Part shown: piece by piece, positions 8,921-21,515 of the stretch
How the letters are laid out: each line of letters opens with the position of its first letter
Position numbering within the stretch: position 1 is the stretch's first letter
Source: Lacipirellula parvula
Lineage (GTDB): Bacteria > Planctomycetota > Planctomycetia > Pirellulales > Lacipirellulaceae
Direction: 5' to 3'
NCBI RefSeq assembly: GCF_009177095.1
Contig: NZ_AP021861.1
Span: forward strand, 5,252,501-5,316,500
Length of the DNA: 64,000 nt
Program-made: the position numbers and the translations under genes
Notes under the pieces: model-generated
Databases searched by the model: none
What the model was told of the DNA's origin: nothing
Seen by the model: only the letters and a program-made list of their open reading frames with translations

Positions 8921-9616
8921 TTACCGTCTCTCGTCCGTGAGGATGTGGCCGTCGCGCAGGACAATTGTACGGGAGGTTCGCTCGGCGACTTCGTTTTCGT
9001 GCGTCACGAGGATGATCGTCCGCCCTTCGGCGTTTAGCGAAGCGAGCAAATCGAGAATCTCGGCGGTCATCACCGAGTCGAGATTACCGGTCGGTTCGTC
9101 GGCGAGCATAAACCGCGGGTCGTTTACCAAACTACGGGCGATGGCAACGCGCTGTTGCTGGCCGCCGGAAAGCTGCGACGGGCGGTGATCGAGCCGGTTG
9201 CCGAGGCCAACGAGTTTCGCAAGTGCCACGCAACGGTCGCGAGTATCGCCATCGAGCCGGCCGCCGTAGTAAAGGGGCATTTCGATATTCTCGACGACCG
9301 TGAGCGCCGGCAGCAGATTGTACGACTGAAAGACGAAGCCGATCCGCTTGGCCCGCGTCTCGGAGAGTTGATCGTCGTTCATCTGAGCGACGTCTTCGCC
9401 ACCAAGCAGGAAGCTGCCGGCCGTGGGGCGATCGAGGCAGCCGAGCAGGTTGAGCAGCGTGCTTTTCCCTGAGCCCGACGGCCCCATGATGGAGATGTAG
9501 TCCCCCTCCGGCACGTCGAACGAGACGCCGCGCAGCGCGTGAACCGTCTCGCCCGACAGGACGTAGTCCTTGCGGAGTTCGCGGATCGAAGCGGCGAGGG
9601 TGGCGGTGGCGGGCAC
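8921..9616 (-). CDS. MacB/LolD-type ABC transporter ATPase
   Basis: The 231-residue protein has Walker A 'GPSGSGKST' (about residues 44-52), the Q-loop region 'GFVFQSYNLLP', the ABC signature 'LSGGQQQRVAIAR' (about 147-159), Walker B 'FMLADEPTGNLD' and the H-loop 'ILVTHE'. All are intact, so it should hydrolyse ATP. The length and the 'YNLLPALTVVENIEMPL' block place it with LolD/MacB/FtsE-type ATPases. It starts at GTG 9614-9616. Its permease partner starts three bases after its stop, and the adaptor gene lies just upstream. Confidence 0.95.
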   Translation of the reverse strand: MPATATLAASIRELRKDYVLSGETVHALRGVSFDVPEGDYISIMGPSGSGKSTLLNLLGCLDRPTAGSFLLGGEDVAQMNDDQLSETRAKRIGFVFQSYNLLPALTVVENIEMPLYYGGRLDGDTRDRCVALAKLVGLGNRLDHRPSQLSGGQQQRVAIARSLVNDPRFMLADEPTGNLDSVMTAEILDLLASLNAEGRTIILVTHENEVAERTSRTIVLRDGHILTDERR

Positions 9617-9652
9617 TCAGTGAATGGGGAATGTGGAATGTGGAATGGGGAG
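9617..9652. repeat. Partial copy of the 'ggggaatgtggaatg' repeat family
   Basis: Between the adaptor and ATPase genes lies gaatggggaatgtggaatg (from about 9621), followed by another tggaatgggg. The same words occur as one arm of the inverted repeat at 41500-41570. Here only one arm is visible, with an internal duplication of 'gtggaat'. Confidence 0.65.
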
Positions 9653-9675
9653 TCGATAACGGCGCTCTTCACGCC

Positions 9676-11274
9676 CTAGCCGGCCGTGGGTTCGGTCGTC
9701 GTGGCTTCGCCTGATTCGGCGGCGGGCTTCGGCTGCGCTTCGTTCTTCGACGCCACGGCTGCGTCGCCGCCTGCCGCCGGTTTCGCCGCTGGCAGTTCAG
9801 GAGTCAGCTTCACGACCTGCTGCTTGCTCTCAGGCGCCAGTTGCGGCAGCTTGACCTGATCGAGATAAGCCCGCGGGTTCATCGCAACGCGATCCCCTTC
9901 CGCCAGTCCTTCTTCAATCACGAAGAATTTGTCGTTCGTCGGCCCGACCTTAATCGGCCGCGCTTCCCAATCGCCGTTATTGAACACGAACGCGTAGTAG
10001 TCCTTGCCGTGAGCGTAGACCGCCTGCACGGGCGCCTGAATCGCCTCGGGAATCTCCTCGCAGCGGATCGTCACCGACGCAGTCATCCCCGAACGAAGCT
10101 CAGCGCCCGGGTCGTCGATCGTCACGAGCGCTTTGTATTCCTTGACGTTCGCCTTCCGCCAGCCGCCCGGCTCGGCGTACTGGTTGATCTTGTCGACGCT
10201 GCCGCGCAACGCCCGCCCGCCCGTGCCGATCGGCGAAATCGTCGCCGGCATGCCGGGGCGTACGTACTGAATGAGCGATTCGTTGACGTTGAGCGCCACA
10301 CGCATCTTGGCGGGATCGGGCAGCCGAATCACCGCTTGCCGTTCGCGAATCACGGCGCCCTCTTTTACCACGAACTCGTCGCCTCCCCAGTTTTCGCGAT
10401 TGTGGGCGTAGGTGACGGTGCCGTCTTTCGGCGCGACCAGCGTGCACTTGGCAATCTGGTCGTCCATCTCCTTAAGCTTACCCTCTTCCAGCTCCAAGCT
10501 GTTCTTGTCCGACTCCCACTTCGCCTTCGCGATGACGATGTCGCTCTCCAGCGTCTTGAGCATCTTCGCCTTGGTGTAGTTGTCGATGACATTGAGCTTC
10601 GTCTTCGCGGCGTCGAGTTCCTTTTGCGACTTCTCGACGGCGAATTTGTCGGCTTCCAACTGCAGCTGGTTGATGTATCCCTTCGCGGCCAGCCGTTTGC
10701 TGAACTCGTGGTACTCCTCGGCCCGGCTACGATTTTCTTCGGCGACGAACACCTCGCTCTCAATCGTCTGCCGCTCTTGCACGTAGGTGCCGTTGAGATA
10801 CTCCTCTTTCGCGATCAGCGCGGTCTCGTAGATGTTTCGCGACTGGACGACCAGGGCCGCTGCCGTATTGACGAGGATTTGCTCGGCGGTGCGCTCTTCA
10901 CGTAGGGCCGAGGAATCGAGCTCAACGAGGAAATCGCCCTTCTTCACGACCGTTCCCTCAGGAACGATGCGGAGAATACTGAGGCCCGGCGTGTTCTTCG
11001 CCTTCACCTCGGAGATCACATCGGTGACGCCGGCCGACTCGACCTCGCCGCGCTCGGTAACCGTGAGCGTAAAATCATCGCGCGCCACGTTGTGGAGCAC
11101 GATGTTGTAATCTTTGGGCCGACCATCGCCGGCGCCCCAGTACGACCAGCCAGCGACGGCGACCAGTGCGACGAGGGCGAGCACCACCCACAGCACATAG
11201 CCGCGGCGGTGCGCGACATGCCGTGCACGGGGATGATACTTTGAGTTTTGCAGATCCGCCTGTAACTGCTTCAT
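9676..11274 (-). CDS. HlyD/MacA-type periplasmic adaptor (membrane fusion protein)
   Basis: The 532-residue protein has a short cytoplasmic start, one membrane helix ('GYVLWVVLALVALVAVAGW', about residues 25-43), a first lipoyl-like half ('EGTVVKKGDFLVELDSSALR', about 110-130), a long alpha-helical coiled-coil hairpin (about 130-290), a second lipoyl half ('TLVAPKDGTVTYAHN'), a beta-barrel domain and a C-terminal 'YAHGKDYYAFVFNNGDWEAR' domain. The last ~60 residues are Ala/Pro/Lys-rich. The family bridges the inner-membrane ABC permease to a TolC-type channel. It sits between those two genes in the operon, 57 bases after the TolC-like gene. Confidence 0.92.
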   Translation of the reverse strand: MKQLQADLQNSKYHPRARHVAHRRGYVLWVVLALVALVAVAGWSYWGAGDGRPKDYNIVLHNVARDDFTLTVTERGEVESAGVTDVISEVKAKNTPGLSILRIVPEGTVVKKGDFLVELDSSALREERTAEQILVNTAAALVVQSRNIYETALIAKEEYLNGTYVQERQTIESEVFVAEENRSRAEEYHEFSKRLAAKGYINQLQLEADKFAVEKSQKELDAAKTKLNVIDNYTKAKMLKTLESDIVIAKAKWESDKNSLELEEGKLKEMDDQIAKCTLVAPKDGTVTYAHNRENWGGDEFVVKEGAVIRERQAVIRLPDPAKMRVALNVNESLIQYVRPGMPATISPIGTGGRALRGSVDKINQYAEPGGWRKANVKEYKALVTIDDPGAELRSGMTASVTIRCEEIPEAIQAPVQAVYAHGKDYYAFVFNNGDWEARPIKVGPTNDKFFVIEEGLAEGDRVAMNPRAYLDQVKLPQLAPESKQQVVKLTPELPAAKPAAGGDAAVASKNEAQPKPAAESGEATTTEPTAG

Positions 11275-11331
11275 GATGATCGTTGCGAACGCTGGAGATC
11301 AGCCTCTTGAGTCGGCCGATCCTTGGGCCAA

Positions 11332-14307
11332 TTACTCGGCTTCATTATACGAGGCTGGCTGAACGGCGTCATCGCGAACCGCTTCGCCCTCGGCCGTCTG
11401 CTTAGCTGAAACCCCGCCATCTCCGTCGCGGGCCGCCCGAGCCTCGTCCGCCGTCTTGAATCCCGGCATTTCGGCCAGGGCCAGGGCGATGCGGCCATCG
11501 CTAGCGGAAATTCGGTCGTGCGAAATCCGCTGAGCGTCAGCCGGATTGAGTTCCTTGTAGCCCGCCGCGGGATTCCGCAACGGAACCGGCAACTCGCCCG
11601 GCGGCAGCGGACTGTCTGGCGGACCATCTTCCCCCGGCAGCAGCGAATCAGGCATGTCGAGCGGCAACGGCTGAATCTGCTCGGGCTGCGGTTTTGCCAA
11701 CGGCTTCGCAAGCGTCGGCACGATGTCGGACGAACTGCAGAGTTGCGCCCGAATCGCTACCGCCCCTGCGATGTACGCCGTTAACGGCGCCTCGTGCTCG
11801 CGGCGAATGCCAGCCGAGTCGAGTTCCATGACGCCCAGATCGAAATCGAGGGCCTGCCGCTGGACTTCGTAGTTCACCCACACGCTGAGGAAGTCGTTCT
11901 GCACATTGAGCAAGTCGGAGAGCGACTGCACCAAGTCGCGAGCCGTCGTGTCGCCGAATTGCGTTTCGACGCCGACCTGCGGCGGTTGTGAAAGCCGCAA
12001 CTGCGTCAGATCGACCTGTGAGATCGCCACGAGCACGGCGGCGCGGCGAAGCTCGAAGTTGATTTCGTTAAGTCTCGTCTGCCGCAGATTGGCCCGGAGC
12101 CCTTGCGCGACGCGATCGCGGTATTGGTAGTAGTTGCGGCGAGCCTGTTGGTACTCAATGAGCGACTGGCGGTAGATGTTCCGCTCGGCGAGCCGCGTCA
12201 TTGGCGGATCCCATTGCATGCCGACGCGGAGCCGGCCCGTCGTGTCGCGGATGCGGAACGGATTGTCGCCGACGTTGCTGATATCGCCGCTGAAGATGAA
12301 GTTCAGGTCGCTGAGCAGCGCGTTGGCATTGAAGTAAATCAGCCGCCACGAATCGACAAGTGCGGCCCGTGCGTTCTGCCAGTCGCGGCGATACGCACTA
12401 GCGATCAGAATCGCTTCGTCGTCGGTCAGCTCAACCGGCGGGAAGTAGATCGCATCGAGCCGCGCCGCCGCCTGAACCAGCGACAGTTCGAGCAGCCGGC
12501 CCGAAAGATCGGCCATCGAGTCGATCACCCCAGGTAACAGTGCCGCCATGTCGGCAGCGCCGGCCTGGTCGAGCTTGTCGAGTTCCGCCCACACCTGGGC
12601 CAGATTTCCCTTGAGCATCTCGTACTCAGCCTGCCGCTTGGCGACGCGACGGTCGAGTTCCTCGACGCTGAACAGTCGCGGATCGATCTGGGCGTTCTGC
12701 ACTTCCTCGCGACCGGCGAGCGCCCGCAGGTACTCGCGACGTTTGGGCAGCGATGCCTCGACCGCCTTCATGTCGGCCTCCACCGCCATCAACCGCTCGT
12801 TGGCGAGCGATTCGAGCGCCACGCATTCGTTGAGCCAACGCTCGAACCGCTGAGCCGCTTCGGGCGAGTTCGGATCGAGCGGGTTCTTCTCATCTTGAAG
12901 CCGTTGCCGCAATTCACGCAAGCCGACGAGCGCGTCGGTGACGCGCTCTTCAACTTTCTCGAGCTGAGGATCGAGCAAGTTAAAACGTTCCAGCAGCGGA
13001 TCTTGGATCCGCACGTCGAGCTCCGGCGGCAATCCTAGCGTGATCTTGAAGCTATCAAGCGTCGTTTGGTAACCAGCCTCGGCGGTGAGCAGCTGGCTCT
13101 GCGCGTTGTAAAGGGCCTGGCGCGCGAGGTCGACTTGGAACAAGTCGATGCGGCCGGCATCGTACGACGCTTGAAGTTGCTCGTAGCTGTCTCGCAGCGA
13201 GCCGACGTTTGAACGCTGGTTGCGAATCGTCTGCTGCGTTTGCAGCAGTCCCATGAAACCGCCCGCCCCAGCGGCGCCCGCGCCGCCGGTGAAGCCGCCG
13301 CCGACGCCCTGGTTGAAGCCGAAACCGCCAAAGCCGCCGCCAAAGCCAAAATTGCCGACGTTGCCGAAGCCGCCGCCGCCGACGCCGGCAAAGCCGTCGA
13401 GACCGCTGCCGCCGAAGAAACCGCCGCGTCGCGACGGCCCGCCGCCCGAATCGCGGCCGGTCGCGATGTTGAGGTAGAAGCCGCGGCGATAACGCTCCAT
13501 TTGCCGCACGTTGGCGAGCAAGGCCCGTTCGGAAATCGTCAGCCGCTCCAGCACTCGCGTCCGCCCGCCGAAGCGCAGCAGTGGCTGCAACAACGAGAAG
13601 TCGAGCAGCGTCGTGCTCGTTTGATCATTCGGCCCGGCGAACTGCCAGACAAACGAGTTGGCAACGCCGGTCACGAGTTCGCCGCCCGTCGCCGTGAGCC
13701 GCGTGGCGCGGAGGCGATTAGCCGGATTGCTCGGCGAGACGACGAACTCCGTCGATGAGTTTCCGGTGCCCGTCGCGTCACGCCCTTGCGACGTCAGGAA
13801 CAACGACGTTCCGCCGAAGAACTGCGTATCGAAGCGGAAACGCTCGAAGCTAACGTCGAGCGCCGACAGGTACAGGTCTTCCAGGTTCGATTGGTACTCG
13901 GGCGAATCGCGGAGCGCCACCTCGACCGCATTGCGCAAATCAAGCAGTACGCGCCCCGAACCGTCGCGCGGCAAGTACTCCTGCCAGTTCGGATTGTCGA
14001 CGTACGAGGTCCGCGGCAAGCACTTCCAGCACTTCGAACCCTTCTTGCAGTCGACGCATTCCATGTACCGATGCGACGCCGGATCGTCGGGCGGCTGCGG
14101 CTCGACGTCGGGATTATTCGGATCGTACATACGCGAGCGCGGATCGATGTTGATCCGGAACTCTTGCGGATCGGAACCGATGACCGCCGCCTTCTGATCC
14201 GTCAGGCAGTACGCATCGGCGTCGGCTTGCTTGCGATAGAATGGGCGACTGCAGCCATTGGCTAGCAGCATCGAGACGACGAGCAGAAGTCGCAGGCTGG
14301 TATTCAT
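11332..14307 (-). CDS. TolC-family outer-membrane efflux lipoprotein, oversized
   Basis: The protein has 991 residues, about twice the usual TolC length. The N-terminus 'MNTSLRLLLVVSMLLANGC' is a lipoprotein signal with Cys19 as the likely lipidated residue. TolC-like helical repeats are visible in the second half: 'SLRDSYEQLQASYDAGRIDL' (about 365-385), then 'ARQALYNAQSQLLTAEAGYQ', and near the C-terminus 'LTQLRLSQPPQVG' and 'LLNVQNDFLSVWVNYEVQR'. A Gly/Phe-rich stretch of about 70 residues (about 286-354, encoded at 13245-13450) interrupts the first half, and a long charged helical segment (about 440-640) is also unusual. Its start overlaps the stop of the MarR-type gene by four bases (ATGA), so the two are translationally coupled. 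Confidence 0.85.
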   Translation of the reverse strand: MNTSLRLLLVVSMLLANGCSRPFYRKQADADAYCLTDQKAAVIGSDPQEFRINIDPRSRMYDPNNPDVEPQPPDDPASHRYMECVDCKKGSKCWKCLPRTSYVDNPNWQEYLPRDGSGRVLLDLRNAVEVALRDSPEYQSNLEDLYLSALDVSFERFRFDTQFFGGTSLFLTSQGRDATGTGNSSTEFVVSPSNPANRLRATRLTATGGELVTGVANSFVWQFAGPNDQTSTTLLDFSLLQPLLRFGGRTRVLERLTISERALLANVRQMERYRRGFYLNIATGRDSGGGPSRRGGFFGGSGLDGFAGVGGGGFGNVGNFGFGGGFGGFGFNQGVGGGFTGGAGAAGAGGFMGLLQTQQTIRNQRSNVGSLRDSYEQLQASYDAGRIDLFQVDLARQALYNAQSQLLTAEAGYQTTLDSFKITLGLPPELDVRIQDPLLERFNLLDPQLEKVEERVTDALVGLRELRQRLQDEKNPLDPNSPEAAQRFERWLNECVALESLANERLMAVEADMKAVEASLPKRREYLRALAGREEVQNAQIDPRLFSVEELDRRVAKRQAEYEMLKGNLAQVWAELDKLDQAGAADMAALLPGVIDSMADLSGRLLELSLVQAAARLDAIYFPPVELTDDEAILIASAYRRDWQNARAALVDSWRLIYFNANALLSDLNFIFSGDISNVGDNPFRIRDTTGRLRVGMQWDPPMTRLAERNIYRQSLIEYQQARRNYYQYRDRVAQGLRANLRQTRLNEINFELRRAAVLVAISQVDLTQLRLSQPPQVGVETQFGDTTARDLVQSLSDLLNVQNDFLSVWVNYEVQRQALDFDLGVMELDSAGIRREHEAPLTAYIAGAVAIRAQLCSSSDIVPTLAKPLAKPQPEQIQPLPLDMPDSLLPGEDGPPDSPLPPGELPVPLRNPAAGYKELNPADAQRISHDRISASDGRIALALAEMPGFKTADEARAARDGDGGVSAKQTAEGEAVRDDAVQPASYNEAE

Positions 14308-14744
14308 GCCGCCTCCTCCCGTCGTTCATAGGAGCAAGCAACTTGGCTCACGATTTGGCCGAGCAACTCGCCGGCAGTGTTCGTCACCCGCCACAACTGC
14401 CGGCGACGATCGCGTTCATGCTGCACGCGTTCCAGCAGCCCCAAGTGCCGCAACCGCTCGACCGCCCCGCTCACCTGCGCCGGCGATACGACCAGCCGCT
14501 CCGCGAGGTCGGCCTGATCGAGCGAACACTCCGCGGCGCCGTTTCCGCTCCCAGACAGGAGCCACAGCAAGCGGAACTCCGGCTCGTTGATCGCCGCGCC
14601 GCGCAGCCACGCCGCGATATCGCGACATGCTAGCTTGCCGACGATCGCCTGCCGGCAAGCAGCGTCGACCCGCTCGGCCGCCGTCGGCCCGCTAGCAACG
14701 AACGGCCGGAAGCTTTCTTCCAATGAATCGCCGCCAAACGACAT
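14304..14744 (-). CDS. MarR-type winged-helix regulator of the export operon
   Basis: The 146-residue protein has helical ends and a central winged helix: 'SLDQADLAERLVVSPAQVSG' (helix-turn-helix, about residues 73-92) followed by 'LRHLGLLERVQHERDRRRQL' (wing). This order is that of MarR regulators, dimeric repressors that often control an adjacent efflux operon and are released by small aromatic ligands. It is the first gene of the minus-strand operon and overlaps the TolC-like gene by four bases, so it probably autoregulates the unit. The ligand is unknown. Upstream, 14718-14749 and 14845-14875 are imperfect reverse complements (aatcgccgccaaacga / tcattcggcggtgaatc), which could be an operator but is unproven. 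Confidence 0.8.
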   Translation of the reverse strand: MSFGGDSLEESFRPFVASGPTAAERVDAACRQAIVGKLACRDIAAWLRGAAINEPEFRLLWLLSGSGNGAAECSLDQADLAERLVVSPAQVSGAVERLRHLGLLERVQHERDRRRQLWRVTNTAGELLGQIVSQVACSYERREEAA

Positions 14745-14930
14745 GCCAAGTCCCTACCGCCGCGGGAGATGAGTGATAAGAGGCGAGCCAGCGGATCGCT
14801 TGCCGTCCCAGCGCGCGGAGTCGAACCGCGGCGGAAACGCTTCGCCTCTAAATCATTCGGCGGTGAATCGTTCGAACTTGAACGATTTTTGGTCTGCCGC
14901 ATGCAAGCAGGTCTAGAGCGGCCCGCCATT

Positions 14931-15734
14931 TCACTGCGCGGAAGCTTCGCCGGAGATTGCGTCCTGCAAATCGAACATCGGCTGCTGCTTAATACTGATC
15001 AACCCGCCGCGGGGGCGGTCGATGTCGGAGATTAACGAGATCACCAGCGCGATCAGCACCGGCAGCACAAAGCTCGAAAACGTCGTGCGGGCGCCGCTCG
15101 CGCCGGAACCGTAGCCGCTCACGTAACAACCACAGCCCGCCACCACGACGAGAATGATCCACACGGCGCCCGGCACGTGGGTGCGGAGGGCGTTCAGCCG
15201 CGTCGCGTCGAGATCGATCAGCTCGTTAAGCGACGTGATGAACGTGGCGACCACGGGGTTGGGCGCCTCCTTCGCGGCCGCGACGGCGTGCGTCCAGAGT
15301 TCCGCCTGAATTACCGCCGCTTGGTCTTCCGCGGCGAGAATCTCCGTCTCATTCTGCCCCGCTTCGTAATACTCAATCCGCGCTTGGGCGTAACGGCGGA
15401 GCAAACTCTTCACGGTGGCGCTCTGCTCGTCCGACAGAAAACCGGCCCGCAAGTACGTCGTACCGATCGCGTTCGCCTCTTCGACGACCAGCGTGCGGCG
15501 AGTCTCGTACCGCTGCACCGCCAGCGCGAACGTGAAACCCAGCAACAGCGCCAGCAGCCCCAAGATCGCACCCTGGATGCCTGCGATCTGGCCCTTGCGG
15601 GCTCCGTCGTCGGCGCGATGCAGCTTCAAGCCGAAGTGATAACCAAGCTCGGTGACCGCGACGAGCAGCACCAGGCAGACGGGCAGCACGCGCCATTGGC
15701 TGGCGAATATGTAACTGAGCGTTGACTCGAGCAT
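14931..15734 (-). CDS. Bestrophin-like/DUF4239 membrane protein
   Basis: From ATG 15732-15734 the protein has 267 residues. Membrane segments lie at the N-terminus ('VLPVCLVLLVAVTELGYHFG', about 15-35), at 'GAILGLLALLLGFTFALAVQ' (about 56-75) and as two near the C-terminus ('VWIILVVVAGCGCYVSGYG' and 'TTFSSFVLPVLIALVISLIS'). Between them is a helical segment containing 'EEANAIGTTYLRAGFL', the hallmark of the DUF4239/bestrophin-like family. The function of this family is not established, although a channel role has been suggested from the fold. An upstream in-frame Met at 15788 would add 18 charged residues before the first helix; I prefer the inner start. Confidence 0.8.
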   Translation of the reverse strand: MLESTLSYIFASQWRVLPVCLVLLVAVTELGYHFGLKLHRADDGARKGQIAGIQGAILGLLALLLGFTFALAVQRYETRRTLVVEEANAIGTTYLRAGFLSDEQSATVKSLLRRYAQARIEYYEAGQNETEILAAEDQAAVIQAELWTHAVAAAKEAPNPVVATFITSLNELIDLDATRLNALRTHVPGAVWIILVVVAGCGCYVSGYGSGASGARTTFSSFVLPVLIALVISLISDIDRPRGGLISIKQQPMFDLQDAISGEASAQ

Positions 15735-15840
15735 GGGTCGGCTTCCTACGCATCGCCACGGTTCCGCTGGGCGACTTCGGAAAAGCATACCTCACGGGCA
15801 TGCCGCTGCTCCGCCCGCAGAAAATAAGCTATGCCGCCAC

Positions 15841-15928
15841 CTAGCCCCTGGCTCCGCCAGGGGGTCGCCCGCCATTCTTCAAGGCGTTGCGGTAAGCGAC
15901 GCCACCCCCTGGCGGAGCCAGGGGCTAG
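15841..15928. repeat. Inverted pair of 'ccctggctccgccaggg' palindromes
   Basis: 15841-15868 (ctagcccctggctccgccag...) and 15901-15928 (...ctggcggagccaggggctag) are near-perfect reverse complements, and each is also self-palindromic (cccctggctccgccagggg). They sit in the space between metH (stop 15957) and the DUF4239 gene (start 15734). A sequence-related single copy lies at 35798-35822, and a similar inverted pair at 26192-26272. Confidence 0.85.
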
Positions 15929-15956
15929 AGGAACGCGCGACCGTGTATCGCCAAAC

Positions 15957-19745
<3,789 letters not shown>

Positions 19746-19928
19746 GGCAGAGTCGGCTGAGGACGGTGGTTGAAAGAACCCTCCATCATATCTACAGGAG
19801 ACAAGAGCCAACAGGGAGGCCGGAGGTTCGAGGCGGCAAGGCCAGCCATTGGCGCACGGTAACCTCAGCTCCGAAGCTTATTCACCTGGCAGTTGCGGAA
19901 GCCTCAGAGAAAAACGAAACCCTGAGGT

Positions 19929-20020
19929 CCCCTCCCCTTGATGGGGAGGGTTAGGGAGGGGTGGCAGTAGTGGGTACCAGGGTTCCACCCCCTCCCCAGC
20001 CCTCCCCTCAAGGGGGAGGG
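19929..20020. repeat. Nested 'ccctcccc/ggggaggg' inverted repeat upstream of metH
   Basis: The arm at 19929-19964 (cccctccccttgatgggg...) and the arm at 19985-20020 (...cctcccctcaagggggaggg) are imperfect reverse complements, and each arm can fold on itself (ccctcccc with ggggaggg). The stretch 19746-20069 otherwise holds only the metH leader and the 3' side of the DUF5690 gene, with no gene seen. Confidence 0.85.
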
Positions 20021-20069
20021 AGCCACAACCTTCTTTGCGGCGCGGATGCGGCAGTCTCATAGCAGTCGC

Positions 20070-21515
20070 TCACGCATCTTTTGGCTGGACCTTTTCCAGC
20101 CGGGTCACCCTCATGAAGTAGATCGCCGCGATGAGCAGCACCGGAGCGCCGCCGATCGAAAGGGCGTAGCAGAACGAATCGAGGAACTCGAGCCGCGTCG
20201 CCGAACTGGCGCCAAATTCCTTATAGAGCAACATCGAGACTGAGCCGACGTAGCCCAACGAATCGGCCACATAGATGGCGAAGACGGCGGTGCCGGCGAT
20301 GCGAGTCGATGCAATCAACCGTTCGAAGAGGACCGAATTATACGGAACATAGGCCAAATACGAACCAAGGCCGATAAGAATCATCCACCAGAATCCGTCG
20401 ATCACGCCGTGAGTTCGCAACCACGTGGCGACTCCCAGCAGCGCGAGACCGGCGGCGATCACGCCAAATACCGCCAGCAAACCCCGCCGATTGTCGCGGA
20501 CGAGGTAGATCATCGCCATCGCCGCCGCCACGCCGAGGCCGACCCACAGCTCTGAACGGGTGATGATCGACTTGTTTTGCTCGTAAGCGTACTTAAGCTC
20601 GTTGAACAGATCGACGGAAAAGTTATCGCGGTAGTCGCGAAATGCGGTGATGAAGAAGTAGGTCGCAAACAGCAGCAGCAACCCAGGGAAAAACCTCGCG
20701 AGAAACTCGATCCGTTGCCGATGGTCCATCGGCTCGCGAATGGAGCGGCTCGCGACGTCGGCGGCATTCGGTTCGGGGAGTTGGTCGAGCAACCACACCG
20801 CGACGACGAATGGAATGAAGAAGAGGGCCCCGACGGCGAACGGCATCCAGAGTTCGCCGATCGGCCCGGTGAACGGGTTTGGCAGCGTCGCGCCCAACAA
20901 CGGCAGCGGATCGCCCGCCAACACCGCGCGGCCAACGTCCTTCACGGCGCCGCTCGCGATGATGAATGAACAGCTTAGCGCCGCCAGCAAAATCTCCGAT
21001 GTGCGGCGGCCTTCGAGGTACCACACCACGAGCCCCCATACCATGCCGAGCGGCAACCCGTTGAAAAACATCGCAAGCGGCCGCCAACCGTCGGGAACTA
21101 CGGCGAACAGCAGAAGCGCCGCTTCCGCCGCGACGATCATCGCAATCAGCAGCGGCGCCCGACGCGAGCGGCTCGTCTCGGAGACGAACTTGACGCCAAT
21201 CCATTTCGCGAGTCCGTACCCAACGATTTGGCCAATGGCGAGCGCGCTCTTCAAACCGAGCGTGCCCACCTCCGCGGAAGCCCGCTCGTAGGTCGCCGAC
21301 GCGAACGGCTTGCGAAACGCGAACATTGCAAAGTAAGCCGCGAACGAGCAGACGATCGCGTAGCCGTTGAGCACGGCCGGCGGAGCGGCCGCAAGCCAGC
21401 GCGTGAGCGGCCGCTGGGAAGCATGGGCGAGAGATGAAGTGGTATCGCGTTCCGACAAACTACGCCCCTCTCCGAACGTTCGGATCCCGCTGGCAAGATG
21501 CCTGCGGCTCGCCAT
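20070..21515 (-). CDS. DUF5690 family polytopic membrane protein (MFS-like)
   Basis: About 481 residues with roughly 12 hydrophobic segments. The block 'FAMFAFRKPFASATY' near the N-terminus is the recognisable DUF5690 feature; further helices include 'PLAMFFNGLPLGMVWGLVVW' and 'LLLLFATYFFITAFRDYRDN'. The family resembles major-facilitator carriers, but no substrate is known. The junction with the dipeptidase gene reads GTGATG: the dipeptidase stop TGA (21515-21517) overlaps ATG 21513-21515, so the two are coupled. A GTG at 21516-21518 would extend it by one residue. It is the last gene of the putative peptidoglycan locus, so a transporter for a wall fragment, amino acid or dipeptide is a reasonable guess. 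Confidence 0.8.
   Translation of the reverse strand: MASRRHLASGIRTFGEGRSLSERDTTSSLAHASQRPLTRWLAAAPPAVLNGYAIVCSFAAYFAMFAFRKPFASATYERASAEVGTLGLKSALAIGQIVGYGLAKWIGVKFVSETSRSRRAPLLIAMIVAAEAALLLFAVVPDGWRPLAMFFNGLPLGMVWGLVVWYLEGRRTSEILLAALSCSFIIASGAVKDVGRAVLAGDPLPLLGATLPNPFTGPIGELWMPFAVGALFFIPFVVAVWLLDQLPEPNAADVASRSIREPMDHRQRIEFLARFFPGLLLLFATYFFITAFRDYRDNFSVDLFNELKYAYEQNKSIITRSELWVGLGVAAAMAMIYLVRDNRRGLLAVFGVIAAGLALLGVATWLRTHGVIDGFWWMILIGLGSYLAYVPYNSVLFERLIASTRIAGTAVFAIYVADSLGYVGSVSMLLYKEFGASSATRLEFLDSFCYALSIGGAPVLLIAAIYFMRVTRLEKVQPKDA

Noticed and set aside
14803-14840. tRNA T-arm-like sequence on the minus strand (cgcgg-ttcgact-ccgcg)
   Set aside because: The T stem-loop is perfect, but no matching 5' acceptor strand, D-arm or anticodon arm lies in the ~75 bases upstream, so it is not a tRNA; at most a chance hairpin or tRNA fragment.
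19746-20069. Possible cobalamin or SAM/SAH riboswitch before metH
   Set aside because: No B12-box or SAM/SAH riboswitch core could be found; the stretch is mostly the ccctcccc inverted repeat.
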